A stretch of 64,000 nucleotides of DNA, taken from assembly GCF_001522545.3 (NCBI RefSeq), contig NC_031797.1:2815961-2879960 (forward strand), given 5' to 3'. The DNA is from Parus major. Taxonomy: Eukaryota; Chordata; Aves; Passeriformes; Paridae. How positions within the stretch are numbered: the first letter of the stretch is position 1; each line of letters opens with the position of its first letter. Under the pieces are notes generated by a model that saw nothing but the letters and a program-made list of their open reading frames with translations, had not been told where the DNA came from and did no database searches. This document shows, in pieces, positions 1 through 12,179 of this stretch. The position numbers and the translations under genes are program-made.

Positions 1-3000
1 ATCTGCCCGTCGGCGCTGACGTGGAAGGAGTAGGCACTGGAAGGGAGCAGAGCAGTGAGAACCAGAGCAGAATCCTGCGTGGAACGGCAGAATCGCGCGG
101 GTCCCAGCGGGTCCAACACAGGCAGCACGGTTTGGAGTCAGAGCCACGAGCAGAGCACACCCAATGATGCCAGCTGGGCACACAAGAACCACAGCCTGGG
201 TTTCTCCCCGGGCTGTGCTCCCCATTCCTGCTGCCTCCAGCTTGTCCACACAGCCCAGTTTCAGCCCCACGAGCCACCCCATCCCGTGCCCCAGCCCGGC
301 CCCACTTACGGCTTCCCCGAGGTCCCCACTTGCATTCCGGTCACCAGCCCTGGGACGCGCATGTGGGGGTGCGGGTCGTAGCCCACCTGGAGGGGACAGT
401 GGGTGAGAGAGGCTCACACTCCGTGGCCCCAGGGCCCCACGGGGATGAGGTCACTCACCAGGGGCGAGCGCCCGTAGCCGCCGGTTCCCACGGCGGCCGC
501 AGCCCCGTTGAGCTGCGGGGACATGAGGTGGAGGCCGGCGTAGGCGCCAGTCCCGGCCACGTCCCCGTTGACCGCAGGGTGGGCCAAGCCGAAGGCGGCT
601 GAGTAGGGGCTCTGCACTCCCAGAGGATTCCTCAGGCCCAGGGCTGGTGGGGGAAAGGCAGAGTGAAGGGATGGGGCCCTGGAGACAGAGCTTGGAGACC
701 CACCCAGGCCCCAGCGGGGCCAAGCTCACCCAGGGGGTCCACGGGGACCTTGGCGGCGGCGGGGCGGAACTGCTGGGCACTGCTGGAGCCTGGCAGGGTG
801 TCACCCTGGGATGTGGGGGTGCTGGACTTCAGGCTGGGCGTCCCTGCCTTCTCCACCTGCCAGGAACAGAATGGGGAGCTGGCAACTGCACCACAGCCCT
901 GCCAGAGGGTCCCTGTTAGCTCCCCATCAATGACAGCCCAGCCCAGACAGTGCTAAAGGGTCTGTGGGATGGGATTCGAGCTGAGATCTAAAGGAGAGCC
1001 CCTCCCTGTCCCTCCAGCACTTTGCCCCGTGGGTTTGGAGGCAGGGGACTCATGTCTGGCTGTTCTGTCAGCCAAACCCAGGCCACAAGGACACAAACAC
1101 AGGCCCCAAGCGAGTCACACGTACCGTGGGCGCATCCTTGCTCCGAGATGGGGACGTGCTGCTGGAGGAGGCCATGGAGGTCGGACTGAGGGGCACGGCC
1201 TCCTTCCTGCCCAGCGGGACCTTCTCCACCCCGTTCTCCCGGGATGAGTAGGAGTGGACACTGTGCGGGGAAGAGGGGTCCTGGGGAGGGAAGGGAAATC
1301 AGCAGGGAGAGCAGGCAGGAGAGCAGGGATGTCCCAGGTTATGGAGAGCTGGTGGCTCAAGCAAGGGCCAGCCTTTATCCTGGGGCTCATTGCTGCTGCT
1401 GGCGAGGGTCAGGGAGCACAACTCCCACTGGCACCTCCCTGTGATGCCCACCTCTGCCTGGAGCAGCCTGTTTGCCCCACCCTCGGGGATGGACAGCACC
1501 CACCGACCCCAGACCCCTCCCAGTGTCCCAGCACACTGACCTCATCCACCACCAAGTTGTCTTCACTTTTGTCTGCATCGCTGCCCTGAAACGTGGAGCA
1601 CGGTTGGAGCCAGAGGGGCTGCAGCTGCCCCCACTCCTGCCTGGAGCTGTGCCAGAGGCACAGGCAGCTCCATTCATCACCCCACAGGAGAGGATGGGGT
1701 CACCCCAAGCACCCCAACCCTGAGCTCACATAGTCTGTAACAAAGTCCTTCTCCTCCACCTTCCTCTTCTTGCTGCTGCTCAGGTACTCAGCGATGGCTC
1801 GTGCGCGCTCCCCGTTTGACAGTGCCAGGGAGCTCTGGGATGAAGGGAAGCGGTGTCAGTGGCTGGGGATGCTCTGCCCAGCTCCTGGGACAGGCAGCAC
1901 CAAGGCAGGGCTGACTCCAGGAGCATGGAGGGCCCCAGCCCAGCGTCCTGACCGCAGCTGGTGCCACCACAGAATGGTGGAAGAGAAGGAAAAGGCACTT
2001 ACGGGGCCAGGGTCTCGGTCTGTCGCTGTGGCAACGCAGAGGAGCAGCAGGAGAAGGAGGAGGGAAAGGGGACACGCTGTGGGGCTGTGTGACCGCCAAG
2101 AGCCCCCCAGCAAAGTCACCCACTTCACCCACGGGTGCTGGGGCGTTCAGAGCAGGGCCAGACCAGCACAACAGCAGCAGGGTGGTCCTAATCCCCCCCC
2201 AGGGACGACCCCCCCCTCCAGCCCACCTCACCACCCTCCCATGAGGGTGCTGGTCAGTGGAGGAGGTTCCCCACCCAAAGCCCTTGCAGCTGCAAGCCCC
2301 CTCCCTGCCCCTCCAGCCCAGATGGCAACCCTGAGGTATGGACAAGTGGTCCCCACCCCAGGGAAGTGTCCAGGTAAGAAGGGAATGGGGAGCAGAGGGA
2401 GCCCCAGGGCTCAGCACCACCTGCTCCCAGATCCAGGTGCTCCCCACTCACCCCTGGGCTCCGTGTCATGGACTCCTCGGTCCTCCTTGGCGAGGAGCTG
2501 GGCCTGGGCCCCCAGTGCCCCCGAGAGCGCCAGCAGCCCTGAGGCACTGCTGATGCCAGCGAGGCCGGTGGGCTGCATTCCAGAGGGGTGGGGGGTCAGC
2601 GGGATGGGGGGAGCGTGGTGCGAGAGGTGCTGGGTCTGGAGCTGGTGCTGGAGAGGAGAGGAGAGAGCAGAGTCAAAGGGCTGTGCCAGGACAGCTGCTG
2701 GGCAAGTGAGGGGCAAGAGGCAGCCCTGGGTCAGTCAGCAATGGGGCCTGGGTGTGGAGGGGCAGGGCATGCACCCAGGGTGCCCCCAGTAATGTTCTGG
2801 GGGACACCACGTCCCTACCACCGACCCCTGCCACCCTAGGCCGGATGGGAGACCTGCTGCAGTCTCCAGGCAATAATTGAGTGGGGATGGTGGTGACCCC
2901 CCTCCACCCCGGCCACAGGACACCAGGACACAGTGACACGTGCCAGCCACCACCCCCAGCTGCATCTCCTGCACCCCAAGTCCTGCTGGCTGCCCCCAAA

Positions 3001-6000
3001 CCAGCCTGGTTTGCCCCTCTCCTCCCCTCGATTCAGCCACGAGTGGGAGATGGCACGAGGGGCTGGGGCTGCAGCCAGGGGCAGGAGGGGGCTCAGCCCA
3101 GGGATGGCAGGAGCCCGGGAGGTGCCATCCTGGCAGAGCCCCTCAGCCCTGGCCCTGGAGCGGCAGGAAGCAGCGGGCAGAGGGTTGACGTACCCCGATG
3201 GCCGCGTTCAGGTCGGTCATAGTCACCTGCTTCGCTCGCTCCACAGCCTGGACCACCTGCTGCTGGTGCTGTGGGGAGAGAAGAGTGGGGCTGGGGCGGG
3301 CTCGCTTCTTCCCCTGGGCCCCAAAGGAGCTCTGCACACCTGGCTGGGGCCCGAGGGCTCACCCACCTCCTGAGACAGGAACGGGATGAGCTGGGCACAG
3401 ATCACGTTGAGCCGCTTGGCGATCTCCGTCTGGCAGGGGAGAGAGACAGAGCCCATCAGGGCAGGGGGCACAGCCCACCCTCACCATGGGTGCTCAGCCC
3501 GGGCAGCCTCAGGTACTGACACTCAGCCCAAAGGGCTGCTGCTCAGCACTACGGAGCACAAACACCCTGTGGGCACAATTCCTGTTCCTAACAACAGCCC
3601 TTCCAAAACCCAGCATCCTCCATCCCCACCCTGAGAGCCCTGGGACGCCTTCCAGCTCCTCCCTGCCAGGGACATGAAGCCCCCCAGCCCATGCCACCCC
3701 CAAGCAAGCTCCCAGCCCCTGCAGGCTCCCCCTGCCCTCCACGAAGCCTCCTGCCAGCTCCACGCCCACCACTTGCCGCCCTCCTAGCCCACAGGAAACC
3801 CTGGAGAGGTGCTCTCCTTCCAGCTGCTGTTTTTCTGCAACACTCGAGTGCCACTGGCAATCAAGAGCGCAGAGCACAGGGAGGGAGAGCAGCGTCGTGC
3901 TGTGCCATGCCACGTTCCCATGGCACCCCCTGCCACCTTCCAGGGTCCCCATGTTCCCATGGCACCCCCTGCCACCTTCCAGGGTCCCACATTCCCATGG
4001 CACCCCCTGCCACCTTCCAGGGTCCCCCTGTTCCCATGGCACCCCCTGCCACCTTCCAGGGTCCCCACTGGCCCCACCCTGCGCAGCTCGGGCGAGAGGA
4101 GAGCACAAACATTCAGCCATCCCCGGCCCCACAGACACAACCCTGGCAAGAAGCCCCAGAGGCAGTGGGGACAGCTCCTGGCCCCGCTGATGGCCAAGAG
4201 AGCAGACACTGCTTGAGGAGGTGTCCATGCAGAGCTGGGGACTCATCCCCAGCACCAGAGAGGGGACAGAGATCAGCAGCTCTCCCTAAACCCATGTGGG
4301 GGAAGGATCCCTCTGCTCTTGGATGGGCAGGGGATGTCCTGGGCACAGGAGTCCAGGTAAGATGCTGTCCCAAACCCTGAGGAGCTCCCTGTCCACCCTG
4401 GTGGGGAGCCAGCACAGGGCTGAGAGGAAGGGGTTGAACCCAGACCCCCCCTTATCAACCCTCAGAGGAGACCAAAGGCTGAAGGGCCCCTGGGACAGAG
4501 CTGAGCCCTGGATGTCCCTGCCAGGACCTTGGGCACATCTCCCACGCCCAGCTGGTGCAGGTGCTGAAGTGCCAGGGTGAGGGGCCACAGCACTGCCCGG
4601 CTGCTGTGGGGACACTGACCCAGGGACACTCCACGCTGCCCTCCAGAGCAGCTGCCGACCCGCTCCTGCCAGCCCCAGAGCACAGAAACAATCTGGCACC
4701 TGCCCTCACTTCCCCTTCTGAGGCAGGAAAAAAAGAGAAAGAAAAGAAAGGAAGAGGGGGGAGCAAGGAGATTTGGCAGCCAGCAGTTCTGGGAAGGATT
4801 TAGCTGTCTCCCGGGGCCAGCAGTGATGGATTCTCTTCCCTAATGCACTGATGGGCAGCAGCTCCTTGGGGAGAGCTGCCTCCAATTCACTCGCACTCGT
4901 TAATGTGCAATTTACTGGCACTTTAACGCTCTCAGCATGAAAAATGATCACGCTGTTTGCAGCCCCCCCAGCCACCAGCACCGTCGCCTCCCCTCTGGCT
5001 CGCTGTGAGCAAGTCCAAGGCCAGGCAGATTCGGGGAGGTGGTTTTATAGAAAGCTACAGGCCCCTTCCATGCCAAAAACAAAGCAACAATAAAAAAATT
5101 AACGTCTCCTGCTCGTTCCTGTCTTGATCCTTTCCTGCCAAGCCTGAGGCTGCCTGGAGAGCTGCAGCACCACAGCCAGCCCTCAGCCCCATTTCTCTCC
5201 AAACAAACCCAGAGCAAAACCCCTCGGCTTGGCCCTCGCTGGTGCCAGCCAGGCAGGGGGACAGGGGACACAGCGAGGACAGAGGCCACACCACACCTGG
5301 CACTACCCAGCCTCCATCCATAACCATGGGGTGATCGCTGCCTCGGGAGCTCCGGGGCAGCCAGGAGGGCTCAGGACCTGCCTGTGCCCTGAGCAGCGCA
5401 GGATTCGGGGGAAAAGGAGGAGAAACAGCGACCCAAATCCTCCCAGGGCAGCGATAACCCGCGGCTCCTGCTCCGGCAGTTCCCGTTCCTCGTTCCTCAC
5501 ACAATGGCCGCTGGCTGTCAGAGCAGACTTACGGGCCCTTGTTAAAAGTGCCGACAGCTCACTGGCCGGCGGCCAGCAGCACCTGGGGCTGGCAGAAAAC
5601 ACGAGCCTGAGAGGGCTGGGAGAGAACCAGCAGCCAGAAGAGAGGAGCTCGCAGCCTTCCAGCGAAAGGCTCCGGGCCGGGCAGACCCTTGGCATCGTCC
5701 CTCACCAGGGCAGCTTCACACCTCAGCCTCAGCAGGGATGGCAGCAAGGAGGGCAGCCCAGAGTGGCAGAACACCCTCCCAGCGGGCACAGAGCTGGCAG
5801 GAGTGGCTGAGAACCTGCCCTGTGCTGGGGCCAGGGGCCAGAACGGCCACGGTGCCCACCCGAGCAGGCTCCCACGCAACAGTTGGCGTCGGCGGGCGCG
5901 GGGCGGGCGGGAAGGCGGCGGCAGCGCGCCTCGCCAGGCTCCTCCGCAGCCTCTTTAAAAATAGATGAGAAGAAACCTTCTGTCTCAGAGCAGCTGGTGA

Positions 6001-7913
6001 CCCGGAGCTCGGCACAGGGGAGGAAGGGAGGGAGTTGAGGAAGGGAGGGAGGGTGGGAGGGATGGGGAAGCAGTGAGGGAGGATGAGCAGCCCTGAGCCC
6101 ACCCTGCACCCATACCCCAAAACCCTTCTTTCTCCTCAGAATGCTCCTCAGCCCTGGCCCCTGGGCCAGTGGGCAGCTGACACTGCAAGGTGTCAAGACA
6201 GAGCCCATCAACCTGCTGTGACCCTGCAGCCCACCTTGCCCCGAGGAAGAAGCCAGTCTCCTCCACAGCAGTCACCCTGTGACCACTCCCAGCCAGTGTG
6301 AGCAGCCACACGAGCACAAGTCCTCCAGCACCGCTCTCTGCCTGACACAACAGGAGTGTCACAGTCCAGGCAGGACACCTGAACCCAAAACCAGAGCACA
6401 GACGTGTGTGGGGAGAGCTAAGGAGGCAGCCAAGGCCGTGGCACAGAGCAACACCAAGCACAGGGAAGGGATACATCCTCCACAAGCACTGGGCTTCCTG
6501 GGCTACAGCAGGGAGCAACTTCCCATCTTATCTGGGGACAGCCCTTAAGAGCCCAGATGGCAAAGCTGGGCCAGGGAGCTGGGACTAAGGAGGTGGACAG
6601 AGCTCCCAGCCCACCCAGACCCACCTGTTTGTGCATCTCGATGTTCAGGCCATAGGACATCTCGTAGTACTGTGAGGGAGAGAAGGCAGCATCAGCACGG
6701 CTCTGGAGACCAGGAGATCTCACAAGCAGAAAGTCCTCTGTGGTGCTGGCACACCAGGTCAGCCTGGCCACAGCCACGGTGCAGCCAGGCCATGGGGACA
6801 GCACGGTCCCCAGCTCCTCTCCCAGGACCAGAGGTTTCTCTGGTACATGGCTGCAGCCCACAGGAGGGACACAGTCCTCCCAGGACTCCTGCAGGAATGG
6901 GGACAACCCACACAGGAACAGATTTGCCACCACAAGCTGCAGCAGAAATTCCTGCTCCAACACCACAGCTCTTTCTGGGGGAAAACCAGACAGTAACAGC
7001 CACAGGAACCAGATCTCAGGGCCTGGCCACACAACCCAAAAGCAAGGGGAAGGCAAAGCATCCCTGCATGTCCTTTGATGGTTCAGAGGAGATCCCACAC
7101 CACCCTTCTCCTTTCAGGTGGAGCTCACTAACCATGACATAATGACGCTGGATTTCTGTTTTTTCTGTTGCCAGCTTTTCACATTCTAACTTCAAGCTGT
7201 AAAAATAAAGAGGAGAGAGAGAAGGAGAAGGAGCAACCCCCCTTAGTCCTCCCAGTGGCAGGATGTCCCTGGCTGGACAGAGCATGAGCCCTCCCAGCAT
7301 ACCACACACTTCAGCCTCCTCTCAGCTTCAATCCCATCTCCCAGCACAAACCAAGAAAACCACCTGAAAGAGGGCGGGAAGGGGCTGATAAAGAGGAGAT
7401 GGATGGTAAAGGGATCTGGGCATCAGGGAGTAATTTGCACGGACTTTTAACCCCCTCCCCAGCATCTGCTTCCCAAATGGAGTGAGCTGCAAAGCTTAGC
7501 TGCGTTTCAAACCTTGCTCTGCCCTGCGCAGTGTGGGGAAGGGGAGGTGATCCTGGACAGCAGCCTCACGGATCACTCCAGGTCTAAGTGATGGCCCTGG
7601 CTCAGCCCAGGAGCTGGGTGCTGGAAGCCAGCACCTCCTCCTGGAGGTGAGTTTCCCCCTCAAACAGAGGAATTTCCAGCTACTGAGGTGATGCTTGGCA
7701 CAGCCATCTTCTGGAGGGACCGGTCCAGCAGCCACACCGCGCGGTGCTGCCCGGCGCCCAGAGGAGCCTGCTGTTGGCCAGCACCAGTGAAGTGCCCAGC
7801 TCACACGATGGCATGTGAACTCTGGCAGCTTCTCACCTGTGGTATTGGTTCTGCAGGAACTGGAATTCCTCCTTGATGCGATCCAAGGTCTCTGGGTAAG
7901 TCAGCTTGAGGGA
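1..7913 (-). CDS. TLE2: TLE2, Groucho/TLE transcriptional corepressor (partial: exon 1 and WD40 part missing)
   Basis: Nuclear corepressor recruited by TCF/LEF, HES, RUNX and other factors. Fourteen exons, 5' to 3': 7837-7913, 7133-7196, 6625-6669, 3367-3429, 3194-3268, 2452-2647, 2003-2025, 1730-1834, 1541-1585, 1125-1280, 730-856, 459-643, 310-386 and 1-36 (continues off the window), about 424 codons. All junctions are GT-AG and in phase. Exons 7837-3194 encode the Q tetramerisation domain ([43 protein letters not shown]). Exon 2452 is the GP region. Exon 1730 has the nuclear signal KKRK, followed by an acidic [13 protein letters not shown] stretch (CcN). Exons 1125-459 are Ser/Pro-rich. 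The window ends at [12 protein letters not shown], just before the WD40 propeller. [15 protein letters not shown] and NLVVDED match human TLE2 better than TLE1/3/4, hence the symbol. Exon 1 (MYPQ/MFPQ-type start) must lie in the gap at 8690-9259. Introns not listed separately hold nothing I recognise. Confidence 0.92.
3915..4070. repeat. Four-copy 38/39-bp minisatellite in a TLE2 intron
   Basis: Copies start at 3915, 3954, 3992 and 4031 (periods 39, 38, 39). Each copy begins TTCCCATGGCACCCCCTGCC and continues into ACCTTCCAGGGTCCC. The copies are nearly identical, implying recent expansion or homogenisation. Because the periods differ, it is not a coding repeat. Confidence 0.93.
5860..5945. 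promoter_or_regulatory. Short CpG- and G-rich patch inside a TLE2 intron
   Basis: A dense run of CGG/GGGCGG blocks (for example GGCGGGCGCGGGGCGGGC) sits inside the gene, about 2 kb downstream of exon 2, and is followed at 5954-5966 by the AT-rich CTTTAAAAATAGA. It could be an internal promoter or a G-quadruplex-forming patch. No transcript start can be seen. Confidence 0.35.
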
Positions 7914-8689
7914 CTGGGGGGTGCTGGGGATGGCGCTGGCAGCAACAGCGGCTCCCGAGGCAGCAGAGGGTGCCTGGAGATGGGCCTAGGCAGAGATGGG
8001 ACCTCCAGGGTCACTGCTGCTGCCCAACAAGGCTGGCACATCCCCCTGGGGGTTCCTGCACCCGGGGAAGAGGCTACGGGCACATCTGGGAGAGTAGCAC
8101 ATGCAGGAGGTTGCACAGGGAGCTACTGGAGAGGAAACTGGTCACAAACAGGCACCAAGGGCCTTGTCAGCATCAGTTTGGCCACTGAGCCAGAAAGGAT
8201 TAATGACCAGGGGTGGCACTGAGCATGGCACAGACCTGTCCTCACCCCACCAGCACACAGCTGAGCTCCCTGCCTGCCCATCACCGTCCCACCATCACGC
8301 CCCGGTGAATCCCGCTCCCGGCACCGCACAAAGCCCGGAGCCGCAGCGCTGGGGCTCAGCACCGCTTTGGGAAGAGGCACAGCATCGCTCCCGAGCATCA
8401 CACACGGTAACAGCGCTCAGCTGTCCGTCAGCACCGAGCGGGGAGCCGGGCTTTGGGGGCGCAGGCCCTGCGAGGGCCGAGGTGGCTCAGCTGCGAGGGG
8501 ACGAGCGGGCTCACCGGGGGCCGGTTCTGCGGGAACATCCTCGGCACCGGACAGGCCCGGGACCCTCCGGCCGCAAGGGCTCCGTGGCAGGCTCGGGACG
8601 GGGCCTGGAAACTGCTCCCAGCTCCGGATCAGGCCCTGGAGAAGAACCCGGGGGTCACCGCCCGGAGCTGCCCGGGGGCGCGGGGCCCT

Positions 8690-9259
8690 NNNNNNNNNNN
8701 NNNNNNNNNNNNNNNNNNNNNNNNNNNNNNNNNNNNNNNNNNNNNNNNNNNNNNNNNNNNNNNNNNNNNNNNNNNNNNNNNNNNNNNNNNNNNNNNNNNN
8801 NNNNNNNNNNNNNNNNNNNNNNNNNNNNNNNNNNNNNNNNNNNNNNNNNNNNNNNNNNNNNNNNNNNNNNNNNNNNNNNNNNNNNNNNNNNNNNNNNNNN
8901 NNNNNNNNNNNNNNNNNNNNNNNNNNNNNNNNNNNNNNNNNNNNNNNNNNNNNNNNNNNNNNNNNNNNNNNNNNNNNNNNNNNNNNNNNNNNNNNNNNNN
9001 NNNNNNNNNNNNNNNNNNNNNNNNNNNNNNNNNNNNNNNNNNNNNNNNNNNNNNNNNNNNNNNNNNNNNNNNNNNNNNNNNNNNNNNNNNNNNNNNNNNN
9101 NNNNNNNNNNNNNNNNNNNNNNNNNNNNNNNNNNNNNNNNNNNNNNNNNNNNNNNNNNNNNNNNNNNNNNNNNNNNNNNNNNNNNNNNNNNNNNNNNNNN
9201 NNNNNNNNNNNNNNNNNNNNNNNNNNNNNNNNNNNNNNNNNNNNNNNNNNNNNNNNNNN
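8690..9259. other. Assembly gap (570 N) over the TLE2 first exon
   Basis: Unknown bases flanked on both sides by CpG-dense sequence. The first coding exon of TLE2 is expected here, since the exon at 7837-7913 starts in phase 0 at the usual exon 2 position and no upstream start exon is visible elsewhere. Confidence 0.95.
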
Positions 9260-9500
9260 CGCCGCTCTGCGGAGCGCGATCAATGAACGAGCGCGAGCGC
9301 CAGCTCCACGTGGGGCCTGGCCCGTGCGGGCAATCGCCCCCGCCGCCAGCCAATGGGAGCGCGCCCAGGGCGGCCGCCCCCACGTGGGGCGCGCGGAGCT
9401 TTCTTCCCATTGGTCAGCCCGGGCCCGGCCGGCGCGAGGGGTGTCAATCAAAGGAGGCCGAGCGGCGAACGAGGGGGCGGCGCCGCGGTTTAACCCTTGC
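9260..9500 (-). promoter_or_regulatory. TLE2 CpG-island promoter
   Basis: CpG-dense sequence immediately upstream of the gap. It carries CCAAT at 9350-9354 (plus strand) and 9409-9413 (minus strand), CACGTG E-boxes at 9307-9312 and 9381-9386 (the second inside the palindrome CCCCACGTGGGG), and a TCF/LEF-type ATCAAAG at 9447-9453. There is no TATA box, as expected for a CpG promoter. The role is inferred from position; the start site itself is probably in the gap. Confidence 0.65.
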
Positions 9501-11640
9501 GGGGCTGGGGCACCGGAGGGGACAGAGACGGGACAGGGGACGGCACGGCCCCTCTCAGACCCGCGGCGAGGACCCCCGCCTCGGGCACCGCAGCTTTGCC
9601 CGCAAAACGGAGCCGAAAGTTGCACCGGAGCCGCTGCATCCGCCGCCCCGGGCACCGGCGGCTCGGCTTCGGGGCTTTTTGGTGATAAACACAAGAAGTC
9701 GTCGTGTCCCGTTCCGTGTCCGTCCGTCCCCCTCTTTGTTGCTTTTTTGTTGCTGGGTTTTTTGGTGTTTTTTTTGTCTTTTTTAATTAAGAAAATAAAC
9801 GAACCCGACACCACCCACACATCCCTTCCCGGGCTGCAGGTCCCGCCTCACCGGGAATTCCCTGCACCGTGTGGTGCCGGGGAGCGGCAGCATCCCTCTG
9901 CCAGACAGAGCTCCTGGGAAAGGCTCCTGGGCCAGCCCTGTTTCCCAGCCCCAGGAAAGGGGTCTGACAGCCCCCAGCTCCCTGCGGTCACCCCACGTCC
10001 CTTGGGATGGGCAGATATTTGCACTGGGAAAGGGACGTCCCATGTCCCTGTCCCAGCAGCCCCACAACACCCCCCGCACCCCCACCAGAGCTGTCAGGGT
10101 CCTCCCAGAGCTCCCCGTGTTTCCAGCCACAAGGCCCAGGTGTTCACAACCCACTCGGGTTTCCTCGTGGATTTTCTAATGGTTTTACTCCTTTCAGGGA
10201 GATCGGTGGTTGCTCGACATTTTCTGCTGCTGCAGGTCAATCCAGGCTTACACTGAGCAGGAAATAAAACATTTGAGGAGCAGCAGCTGTGAGGAGTCTG
10301 TTTGCCTCTCCCCCTCTTTAACCTTAATCCAGGAACAGGCCAGCAGCTCTTTCCTCCTCACCACAGCTCCATCCTCGTGGTCCTGTGGCCGTCCAAAGGC
10401 AGCGATTGCTCGGCTCACGGGACAGACCGTGGCCGGCCACTGACGCCGGTTGCCAGCAGAGCTGGCAGGGTACAGATTGGGAGAACCAGAGCCCCTCCTC
10501 AGCGACAGCAACTTGCCTCCAGCCTCTGGAAAAAAAGAACAATAACAATCATAACCTCAACAAACCCACTGAGATAGAGCAGGACTGTGCAAGGGCCACC
10601 CTGCGCCTGCCCAAAGGACTCAGCAGTCCGGGGGTGATGGGCTGTGCTGGCCCCTCGGGCTGGGAGCAGGATTTTCCAGCTTCGAGCCGGGTTCTGCTGC
10701 CTTTACCGAGTCAGGGAGTGCCCTTAGTCCCACCGTGGAAAGGCCAGCTCGTTTAGCCCCATTTTGCCCAGTCTGTTCCCTGGCAGCCCCGGGATTTTCT
10801 GAGAGCAGCTGCAATCTCAGATGGGAGATCTCCCGTTGCTCCAGCTCTGCTGAGGACAGACAGGGAGAGACTCCTCCACTCTGGAGCTGGGGATGCCTCT
10901 GCTCTCACTGCACCACTTTTGGCCCCACACCAGCAACCAGTGGGGTTTGTGCTCTGTAGAAAGAGGGGGGCTGCTGGGGAGAGCAGCAGAAGAGCAGTCT
11001 CCCAACCCTTATTATATTTTAAAATGTAATAGCAGCACGATGTCTATTTTCATAGACAGAACAGATCATTTCTGGAAGAGGCCCATAAATCTCAAACAGA
11101 GGGGAAATAATTTGGCCAAGGTCATGTTAAGTCAAAATATTAAAATAGAAAAAAAAAGCAAGCGGTTTAGAGCTGGACTGAGGCACATCTCTATTCTAAA
11201 TCTCTCTCCCCAGCCTGGGAACCCTGTCCCCCTTGCCCTTCTGCTTCCCAGCATTACACCATGGGGCTGAGGGGGGAAAGACACATGTGAGGGCCTGGCT
11301 GAGCGGAGAGACCAAGGGAGAGCAAGAGAACAGGCACCCCATCAAGGATTCTGCTGATCCCCTGTGCCCCAGAGACAGCCTCCCTGCAGCAGCCCCCTCG
11401 CACTGTGCCATGATCAGGCATTCAGGATATGGAACGGGCTGGGCTGTCCCTGGCTGCAGCATCACCGCAATGTTGGCAGGGCCAGGGAAACGCCATTTCC
11501 AGGTGAGGAAAGTCCTGTCAGTGCCATTTCTCCTGTCCTCACCCGCAGTCCCTCTGTCCCGTCCCTGGTACCAGGGCTCTGGCAATACCATCCATCACCA
11601 AGGCTGCTCCCACAGCGCATCCCGGGCAGAGTGGGCCGGG
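9501..11640. other. Intergenic sequence upstream of TLE2
   Basis: No gene recognised. GC falls with distance from the promoter. There is a T-rich run at 9735-9786, and an AT-richer, possibly conserved piece at 11000-11170 (GAGGGGAAATAATTTGGCC). I see no transposon ends. Confidence 0.4.
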
Positions 11641-11645
11641 AGAGA

Positions 11646-11813
11646 CACAGGCACCCAGAGCTGGCTGGCAGCACGCTGGGTGTCCGGCACAGGCACCCAG
11701 AGCTGGCTGGCAGCACGCTGGGTGTCCGACACAGGCACCCAGAGCTGGCTGGCAGCACGCTGGGTGTCCAGCACAGGCACCCAGAGCTGGCTGGCAGCAC
11801 GCTGGGTGTCCAG
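11646..11813. repeat. Four-copy 42-bp minisatellite
   Basis: Copies start at 11646, 11688, 11730 and 11772, with a period of exactly 42. The unit runs CACAGGCACCCAGAGCTGGC, then TGGCAGCACGCTGGGTGTCC. Only one or two bases differ between copies. Because 42 is a multiple of three, frames through the array stay open and mimic a repeat protein. It is intergenic and I do not treat it as coding. Confidence 0.95.
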
Positions 11814-12179
11814 CGGGCAGTGCTCGGACAGCGGCGGGACCGGCTGGCAGCACGGTGATCCCCGCCGTGACCGGAGGGACCTGCAGCCACGGGGGGCCTG
11901 GCAGTGCTGCTCTGCTCCGCGAGAAATGCCGTGGGAGCAGCGCGGCAGGAAAGGACCCTGGAACACCCCCCTCACCCGCAGGCACAGGTCAGAGCTGCCC
12001 CTGAGCAGGAGCCAGGGCCGGTGGGGAAGAGCCAGCCACCCCGCAGGGCCCGGGGCTCAGCAGCCAAGCTCTTCTCGACAGCACGTCCCTGGCAGCGCTG
12101 CAGCTCTGCGCGGACCCTGGCAAGCGGCAGAAAACAAAACTGCTGCTCGTACCCTCTGGCTGCTTCCCCGGGCTCGGCT

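Larger units (their letters stand above)
3430..6624. other. Largest TLE2 intron in the window, with a possible conserved noncoding segment
   Basis: No exon is visible. Besides the minisatellite at 3915-4070 and a CpG-rich patch near 5860-5945, the stretch 4830-5110 stands out as AT-richer and non-repetitive, with motifs such as ACTCGTTAATGTGCAATTTA and AACAAAGCAACAATAAA (SOX/homeobox-like). Another motif-rich part lies at 5490-5590 (ACAATGG, SOX type). These are pattern impressions; no alignment was possible. Confidence 0.4.

Noticed and set aside
1770..2792. 340-codon plus-strand frame
   Set aside because: It runs antisense across TLE2 exons at 1730-1834, 2003-2025 and 2452-2647, which are supported by splice sites and homology. 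Its openness mirrors the GC-rich coding strand.
8101..10256. Very long frames across 8.1-10.3 kb
   Set aside because: They owe their length to unknown bases read as open codons in the gap.
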